DNA from: Doris montereyensis
Taxonomy: Eukaryota; Mollusca; Gastropoda; Nudibranchia; Dorididae
Direction of reading: 5' to 3'
Length of the DNA stretch: 64,000 bases
NCBI GenBank assembly: GCA_037039925.1
Contig: JAXRKP010000667.1
Span: 130,001-194,000, forward strand
Positions 52,638 through 64,000 of the stretch are shown piece by piece. The position numbers were made by a program, and so were the translations under genes. Every line of letters begins with the position of its first letter. Position 1 is the first letter of the stretch. Under the pieces are notes generated by a model that saw only the letters and a list, made by a program, of their open reading frames with translations, was not told the DNA's origin and did not search any database.

Positions 52638-53838
52638 GGTTTAACCCCGCTAAAAGTGGCTGCGCGTTAGACAGCCCACTGTGTTTAGCCTACCCGCCCA
52701 CTAATTGTCTTCCATTGTTCAACCCGGCTGTCGGTAACACCTCTTTTCAACGATCAGATTGGCTCAGTAAACCTATTTTTATTACAACTTACTTTAACCC
52801 GAGAAGAGCGCCGGTCCTTTATTTTGGGCATGTTGCGGTTGGCCTGGGCAGTGCACAGGCCCTATATTTAGGGCCGCCGTCATTGGCACAGGAAGTGTGC
52901 AGGCCCTATATTAAGGGCCAGACGTCTAGGCGTCTTGATTGGAAATTTCCACTTTCCTTAACCCTAGAACTGGCCGATCATCGGCCATTATGAACCTTTC
53001 CGTGAAGCCCGTCATTGATGGTATTTATAGTTACTGTGCTGTCTTTGTTTAACATGCACACATTTTATCATTCTGCTTCAATCGTTTACGTTTTTTTATG
53101 TGTTTTTATTTGTATCATCAATTTTGTCGTAATGGACTGTTACAATAGTGGCACGGGAGAGATAAGAATCCTATTATTTTATCCTAATGCCAACCATAAG
53201 AAGCATACGGGAAGCTTAGAAAATGTAAACACGCCATGTTGATCAGGTTATGGGGAAATTGAATCTAGGTCGGGGAATCTACACACTGATTAGTTAAACG
53301 GTTTAACCCGGCCGAATACGGCTGCAAGTTGGACAGCCCGCTGTGTTTAATCCATTCGCGTGCTAAGTGCTTCCCATTGGTCAAGCCGGCCAAACCCGGC
53401 TGTGGATAACACATTCTCTTTCAACAATCAGATTGGGTCGGCAAGCCTATTTTTTGTTACTTATTTAAGTGCTTATTGCTAGAAAGCTGATTGGTCTGTT
53501 TAAGCCTCATTCTGACACTAAAGGTCATGATCCTAATGTAATAGCGTCACTTTCCGCGAAGCCCGTCATTGATTGTATTTTTGCTACTTTAAACACAAGC
53601 ATTTCACTGTTCTACTTCAATCCTATGTGTTTTTAATGTGTTTTCTCTTTTTGTTTAATTTGTATCAATTTTGTCGAATGGGCTAGTACAATATTGACAC
53701 GGACAGAAGAATCCTTTTCCCACTGTCACCCATTAGAAGCACACGGGAAGCTTAGAAATGTAAACACACCACTGTGATCTGGTTGCAGGGAATCGAATCT
53801 AGATCAGCATCTTCTGTTCAGGGAATCAATGCACTAAT
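52638..53838. repeat. Diverged tandem duplication, ~660-bp period
   Basis: Copy 1 starts at 52638 (ggtttaaccccgc...gacagcccactgtgttta) and copy 2 at 53300 (ggtttaacccggc...gacagcccgctgtgttta). Both contain cgaagcccgtcattgat-type, acgggaagcttagaaa and gtaaacac-cca blocks in the same order. Copy 2 lacks about 120 bases present in copy 1, including the two ggccct hairpins. Confidence 0.8.
52858..52987. other. Cluster of three palindromes
   Basis: ggccctatatttagggcc (52858-52875) and ggccctatattaagggcc (52902-52919) can each form a 6-bp stem with a 6-base loop, 44 bases apart within a small repeat. tggccgatcatcggcca (52971-52987) has perfect 8-bp arms about one base. Role unknown. Confidence 0.6.
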
Positions 53839-54281
53839 GAGTGTGATTGTATGCCTCTATACTTTTCTTTTTATATATCATGGGCTTATCATGTGTGCCA
53901 TTCTGCTAACACTGATAAACTTCACGGCTATATATAACAGTGAGGATGCGATATAAGTAATAGGCCGACATTTGCCAATAGAGAGAGGGGGAAAAAGAGA
54001 AACACAACAACAGCAACAAAAACCTTAACGAAAAGAAATTGCTTTTGTCGACAATTCCCCCGTACGTGCCAGCCCTTAAGGCTGATGCCTGGCGCCAGGT
54101 ATTCACCATAGGCCGTGCCCAAACAAACAAAAACAACTGATTGTGTGATTGCATTTTCGAAATGATCGCCTTTGAATGAAGCCAAGATCCACTCATGATT
54201 AAATAATTTCAATTGGTCCACATTTTTATGACTGTCAGTGATAAATCTGTGTGTTAACTGTTATTAGCTAACCAATGTGTT

Positions 54282-54282
<1 letters not shown>

Positions 54283-54372
<90 letters not shown>

Positions 54373-54415
54373 TCCTCCCTTCCTCCCTCCTTCTCCCTCC
54401 GTCCTCTCTCTCTCT
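54283..54415. repeat. (CT)n microsatellite with CCTT tail
   Basis: About 40 CT units followed by cccttcctcccttcctccct. Confidence 0.96.
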
Positions 54416-54599
54416 AGATAAATGAGGTGGGAAAGGTAGCCACGGCCAACAGCAATCTACTTTATTATTTTACACAAACACAACATTCGTAATTTTTTTA
54501 ATAAGCTAAAATCAACGAAATCCTTCACACCCACTGGTTTTTGATATCGCTGATTCCAAATTTGACATTGAAAATGAACTTAAGTATGTTATAATGAAT

Positions 54600-54703
54600 T
54601 AAATTTTCTAGGCTTTTATCCTCCCCTCCCTAGCCCTATGTCACATTTCCGGTCGAGCAGACACCAAGATGCCAGCGGTGACAGGGGCGCTCCTTGATAC
54701 AAC
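54600..54703 (+). promoter_or_regulatory. Possible promoter and first exon
   Basis: A locally GC-richer patch with ttccgg (54647-54652, ETS-type core) is followed 20 bases on by ATG at 54669 (accaagATGC) and 11 codons, MPAVTGALLDT, then AC at a gtacgt donor (54704). It could be the first exon of the gene at 58427 or of a separate transcript. Joined to 55338 (tttttcag acceptor) it would reach a stop after about nine codons. Weak evidence. Confidence 0.25.
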
Positions 54704-55989
54704 GTACGTAGTCTGGGTAAAATTCGCGTCACCATCCGATTTTTAAATTACAGGTATGGCTAACGTGTGTACGCCTTTCGTGTCCCATGGAAATGATTAC
54801 AGTGATTTAAAGACATGCTATCTTACTTCGAATACTTACATTATTTATTACATGAAATGGATGCAAAATACATACCATTGAAAGGGGCTTTCAGTCCCAT
54901 CAGTACTCCGAAACTTATACCCCCTTTAATGGCAGAGACTCAGAGAGATTTGACGTGAAGGTCCGGAGACACCATTTTGATTTTGCACGACTACCATTGC
55001 ACTTTGCCAGACATGCCAGCGATTGGCAGACTTTTTGTTATTTACCGTGAAGGGGTTACTTCAAGTTAAATTTATCAATGCTGTCTGAAGTATTACAATT
55101 ACAGGCCATTGTGTGCGAGTAAGAATTAGTTTGTGCAGTCAGAGTCTGTTTTTCAAATTGAAAAAAAGTTAGCAGCTAGCTATGAGTGAATGTCACTAAT
55201 TTTAGGGGTATGCAATGATGCTATAACAAACAAGATTCACAGTATAGAGCAGTCAGTGCTAAGGCTATTTAATGGAATTATTTTCAGAGGATCTTAAAAT
55301 GTGTGTTTTATCTCTTGTTTGATTTTGTCTTTTTCAGATCAAGTCTCAATGGGGAGCTACCTTATTGAGCATATCATGATGACATATCATAGTATTGTAA
55401 GAAGTAATTCATTGTATTGTAAGAAATAATTGCTTGTCAAGTAATTAATTACAAAATTATCTTTTATTAAACATGTTACTTAAGGACAGAGATAGCTGAA
55501 ATTAACTATGATCTTTCAAAGCAGCCTATGACTTATCATTCATTGGCTCATAATGAGAACGATTACATTTTCCAATGAAAAAAATGATGATAATACTTGA
55601 TTAAAATTTTGCAGCATACTGTTTTTGTGGATGTTTTTCCAATATTTTTTCTTTTTGTGTCTTCATGAAATCATATTTTTTTAAAATCTGACTGAGAACC
55701 TGTAGCCACCTGCAAAACTTTTTGCCATATGCTCCTTGATTATCCTGATCTAGATTTTAATGAAATAGATGTCTGTCCAAGTTTAGTTTTTGTCATACAC
55801 ATATATGTTGTCTCATCTTCAGATCAACTACATTCAACCTTCTTCATTTTCTTAGCTTTTAGTGATTGGCTACTGAGAGAAGTTTAGCTCTTTAGACTTA
55901 GGAGCTGAAAATAGAGAACAAGTCACAAATTAGGTCCAGCGGGTGTTGCTTGTCTTTAGTACAGTATTTTGTAATGAGATCATCACACT
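54704..55989. other. No recognised feature
   Basis: AT-rich sequence without a supported exon. One plausible acceptor (tctttttcag) ends at 55338. Confidence 0.45.
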
Positions 55990-57130
55990 ACCTTTTTTTT
56001 AAAGATAGAAAATAGATGCCTTTCACAATGAACTTGACCACCATGTCTCAACACAATCTGGAGATATAAGACAACATACGACAAAACTCTTGAATGAAAT
56101 TAGACCCGGCACTGAAGACAAAGTTGAAGCATAATAAAACAAGCCCCATACAAGTCGTGCGATCTAGATAATGCTCCAACTTGGCTAGTAAAATCTTGTC
56201 TAAGTGAAGTAATCAAACCAATCACATTAATAGTAAATTGCTCAAAATCAAATTTTGATTTTTTCTCCATTATTTAATGAAGCATGTGTTACACCACTGC
56301 TCAAGAAACAAATTTTTTATCCACAAATTCTTAAAAACGTTCGCCCAGTCTCCAACCTGAACTTCATCTCTAGAGTTGTTAAAAAGGTTATAGTGAAAAG
56401 ACTGAAAGAACATCTCTTGTTGATAGACACATCATCTCAAGTGCAGCTACAGTCAGCGTATAAGACAGGACATAGCACAGAGACAGCATTCCTCAAAGGT
56501 CAAAACGACATAATTGACCAACTTTCCATCAACGACAATGTGTTACTGCTGCTTCTCGGTCTGAGTGAGGCCTTTGCCACAGTCGACTATAATCTGCTTT
56601 TTCAACGACTGGACTTATTGTTTTTAAGAAGAAAAAGTCCAATGTCATTATAAATGAAATTATTGTAAACAGTTGTACCATCAAACACTGTTCAAATGTT
56701 AGAAATCTTAACGCCTTTTTTGATCAACATTTAATTATGAAAGATCACATAACAAAATTATATCAGTATCTCTTCTTTCAAATCAATAACACAGGCCATT
56801 TTAGAGACTTTCTAGACACTGACGCAACTAAATTGCTCGTTCACTCAATAATAATAAGCAAACTGGACTATTGCAATTCTCTTTTGTATGGTCTTCCTAA
56901 GTCCTCACTCCGAAGATTGCAAAAAAATCAAAATGTCTCATCCAGACTCATCACCAAAACCAAATCTCAAAATAACGTAACCCTAATTTTGAAATCCCTT
57001 CATTGGCTTCCAATAGAGTAGAATAAAATTCAAATAATTTGCCTGTCTAACATTTGAAAGTTAAGTAATATGGGGCCAAGCTATTTGAAAGATCTCATTA
57101 AAATCCATCAGCCTTCACCACGGTTGTTAG
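55990..57130 (+). mobile_element. CR1/L2-like LINE remnant
   Basis: RT N-terminal blocks: ACVTPLLKKQIFYPQILKNV, RPVSNLNFISRVVKKVIVKR and LQSAYKTGHSTETAFLK, followed by LLLLLGLSEAFATVDYNLL (position of the usual LLDLSAAFDTVDH). After an internal deletion near 56645 comes the C-terminal HSIIISKLDYCNSLLYGLP, LRRLQKNQNVSSRLI and LKSLHWLPIE. The FADD catalytic segment falls in the deleted part, and the first catalytic Asp is replaced (FATVD for FDTVD). Confidence 0.82.
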
Positions 57131-58426
57131 CAGTCGCTCTTTAAGTTGAGTGCAGCCGTGGTCGACATTCTCTGCGAACGTGTTGGGTCACATGGTCAAA
57201 TTACCTGGCGTTAGGGGAAATTCCTTTTGTGCCATACGGGCAGTACGAGAGAGATTTATAGACTTTAAATCTGGCTTATTGAACAACAATGAACAAGTTT
57301 TTTAATTAAATTTTGTACAGCTGTATATTTCCAAAACTAGTAGATTAATTACCAGTAAATGTGGTCATTGTACGTGATTAAACAACCAAGTTATTATGAG
57401 ATAAAAACATCGCATTTTTTTCGCCAAGTGTGAACAAAAGTATTAGATAAAACAAACATCCTGCCATGATGAAACATTACGAAATTTTACACATCAACGG
57501 TTAAGTGGTCGAAGATAAAACTCACAAAGTTGCATTACTTGACATTTCTCAAACTGAAGATATCCGCTGTGGTACTTACGATAAGATAATTTTGTGCATA
57601 GAAATAGCAGTGTGGCGCGACATTGAAGCTATGCACTCTTGTGTTTGCTCAGTCCGACTATATTTGACAGTTAACCGTGATCTTATTATTAGCATTAGTT
57701 AAAATTGTTATTTCTCAAAGTGCATGTTACACGTCTAGATCTAGAATCTCGAATTTCCCTACTACAAATTTTGTTCAATTGCTAGCTTTAGATCTAGAAA
57801 CTTATTTATTGTCATTTGAACAAATAAAATATTTTTCATCATCTAAATAGATAAAAAAAACCAAAACCAACTACTGCTTTCTGCCCAGCAGGTCAATGAG
57901 GTGGGTGTGTCGATGTGTTTTGTTGACCCAATGCAAAATAAGTTCCATTTCGAAAGTTCACATCAGTCACCAACAACATGCTAAAATGTTTTGTTTGACC
58001 GTTTCTAACTCTAACATTTTAGTCTTATAACTTGTCATGTAAAATAAGGATTTAGTAATAAAGAAATCAATCTTTGATGCAGGGTCAGCGAACCTTTATA
58101 TCGACACTAAGTCGAAATGGGGAAAAAAAGAAAGATTTATACCTACCATTATGATGAATGAATTGTATAGCGTGTGGAAATTTGAAGGTTGAAAAATTCA
58201 GATAAAATCTTAACTGATGACATTCATGAGAATGTGTGTGAACTTCCTAAAAGAAGCCAGCCATTGGGAAGTGGGAGAAAGTTGAAGAGAACAAAGCTCT
58301 TTTTTTTTTATTATTATTCTGGTTTGCGCAAGTGACACAAGGAGAATCAAGATCACTACGTAGCATGACACATTCAGACAATGGTCCTTTCTTAATATTA
58401 TAATTATTGTGTTTGTCTTCTCTCAG
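57131..58426. other. No recognised feature
   Basis: AT-rich sequence with agatctaga patches near 57735 and 57790. Presumed upstream or intron sequence of the gene at 58427. Confidence 0.45.
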
Positions 58427-62281
<3,855 letters not shown>

Positions 62282-64000
62282 GTAAGTTCCTAAAGTTTAA
62301 AGGGTTTGAAGTACTATTTGAAAGATATTTATTGGTCAAAAGACTCCTGGGGTCAAAACTGTAAATGTGTGCGTGAATGAGGTTATAGAACAAATAATAT
62401 ATTAAAAAACTGTGCTACAATAACTTTTCTAGATTCAGAACAATTTTATCAAAATACAAAAGATGGCAAAAGTAGTTGCTCATTTTATTTGGTAACTGTT
62501 TCTTAATTGGGAAAACAAAATTTACTTTGTCATAAATGTATGCGCCAAAAATAATGATGGCAATTCATGGAGCATACACTCTAGCAATCTAAAGTCAGCC
62601 ACAGTAAAAAAACCCATTTTGAACGTTTTAGATTAATTCCAATTTAGTACCCTGAAGGTGAAAAGTGCTCCTGAAATGAACAATGTAATTAAGTTTGTTC
62701 AGAAAAGATCATTTGCTTTGTCTTATCCATGGTGTAGATCAGATGTAGAATCTAATTCTAGATTCAATGTTTTGTTTTTAATCAAAGATAGGCTGCAGTT
62801 ATAGACCTTTATGAAGATTTTATATCTATTTTGATCAATACATCCAAGTATAGAGTATTGTCTTCAAATGTAATTTACCAATTCTGTGGTGATTGTGCAG
62901 AGGCTAATTGGTAATGCTGGTGATTGATTGATGACATGTCCATGACAGTGGCATTTCTGCTATAGTTGATTATCTACCACTTGACTCACACTACATCTGC
63001 TTTAGTTGGCGTTTTACCATGAAATTTGGACCTACCCTGACCTGTGGCAACTTTTTGTCAGTTAATGGTTGTTATACAAATTGTTTGGTGGGGGGGGGGG
63101 GGGGGATAATATTTTAGGTCTATTCCACTTTTTGAGTTGACATCAACAGGTTACAGCATTTCCCCTCTGTGGTTACACGTGCTTGGGACTGCCCTTGACT
63201 GCATTAGAAAGGAAACGCTGATTTATGAAGCTTTTGTCCTGAGAAGGATAGTTGTGGTGACGGTCCCAATGGGGAAACTAGTGACCATCTGAACATATAC
63301 AATTTTTCAGGTGGGGGGAGGTGTGGACGCCACTTGACTGGCGAGTTAGGGATCAAAAGGTTGATTTTCTGTTCTTTGCATATTCGGGTAGAACGATCAT
63401 TTATCTACAAGTTTTTGGTAAAAAAATGTCCATATGGCGTATATTTTTTTTACAAAATATTTTGCAGGCGAGGGCATGTAAAAACGGTTAAAATTTTGAC
63501 ATAAGTTACCCTAACACTGACTGAGAAGATGGCAGATAAAAACCCTGTATATTTGCAGCTAATCGCCAAATGTGGCAACACTGAGTGACCTCGCTTGTGC
63601 CGACACTGGTAGTCGCCGGCCCATCGCTGTTTGATGTAAGAGGCATTGCGTGTCAGTGTGTATGTAAATATGCGCACAAGCACAGGATATAAAGGAAAAA
63701 TAAAAATAAAAACTGGTCATTTCAACGTCTGTTTTCTAAACCTAGATTTATAATCCTCTTTACATTAGTAACAATGCCAGAGACTGTCGATAGAGTAAGG
63801 GGCTGCTACAACAAGGGAAATCCATCTGAAGCATTTGTTTTGTGTTATTATCTTTTGTCTTTTAACTTGCATTTTTCTCGATGTGTAGTTTTTTACACTA
63901 AAATTCTATCTCCTCCGCCATTAATCGAACAATTTGTATTATATTTGGAACACAGGTTCCTCTTGTCAATGTTCATAGCATGACGTCAGGTTTTTTTCAT
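62282..64000. other. No further exon recognised; G16 run
   Basis: Contains a run of 16 G at 63090-63105. ATG at 63774 (MPETVDR then gtaagg) is a weak first-exon look-alike. The next exon of the 58-kb gene is not visible and probably lies beyond the window. Confidence 0.4.

Noticed and set aside
63120..63250. Possible exon after ggttacag near 63155
   Set aside because: All three frames meet stops within about 65 bases and no good donor follows.
63774..63795. ATG plus seven codons ending at gtaagg as a first exon
   Set aside because: Could arise by chance; no promoter signal and no partner exon inside the window.

Overview
The window is AT-rich animal DNA with split genes, GT-AG introns, many dinucleotide microsatellites, minisatellites, and LINE, SINE, LTR and DNA-transposon debris. 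A divergent nicotinic-type Cys-loop receptor with a very short cytoplasmic loop, plus the repeat content, suggests a lophotrochozoan, most likely a mollusc. That placement is inference. There are no bacterial-type operons, and no tRNA, rRNA or CRISPR array was found.

Three genes are supported, all on the + strand. (1) 1077-11798 holds the 3' part of a nicotinic-type receptor subunit: an M1 exon, an M2-M3 exon and a terminal exon with the M3-M4 loop and M4. Its 7.4-kb M1/M2 intron contains an antisense LINE split by a complete Ty3/gypsy-type LTR retrotransposon (LTRs 2035-2213 and 6378-6556, target duplication cttt). (2) 24233-38921 holds a full nine-exon long-chain acyl-CoA dehydrogenase (ACADL) gene. 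It encodes 430 residues, like human ACADL, once a one-base excess in the last exon is bridged. Its introns carry piggyBac-like and pogo/Tigger-like MITEs, a degenerate 2.3-kb DNA transposon with inverted ends, SINEs, LINE 3' ends and an unclassified dispersed repeat. (3) 58427-62281 holds the first three exons of an unrecognised gene with an acidic, Ser-rich N terminus. It continues past the last exon I can define.

Between the genes: a 33-bp minisatellite with 164-bp higher-order periodicity (1-427); a Tx1/L1-like LINE remnant (15338-18135); a second LINE (18363-19370) ending against inverted copies of its own family's 5' subrepeats; a 2.2-kb array of a 60-bp unit with 360-bp higher-order periodicity (19690-21910); a LINE mosaic (43560-45830); a 48-bp minisatellite (46244-46770); a 0.5-kb AG/TG array (47598-48095); an inverted 1-kb repeat shared by 8.9 kb and 50.8 kb; a diverged 660-bp tandem duplication (52.6-53.8 kb); and a CR1/L2-like LINE remnant (55990-57130).

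Two themes deserve attention. First, single-base reading-frame errors occur in otherwise well-conserved coding sequence (ACADL last exon, the 58-62 kb gene, the young LTR element). They may be assembly indels or real lesions. Second, inverted copies of a transposon end flank ACADL exons 2-7, a layout that can favour exon circularisation.
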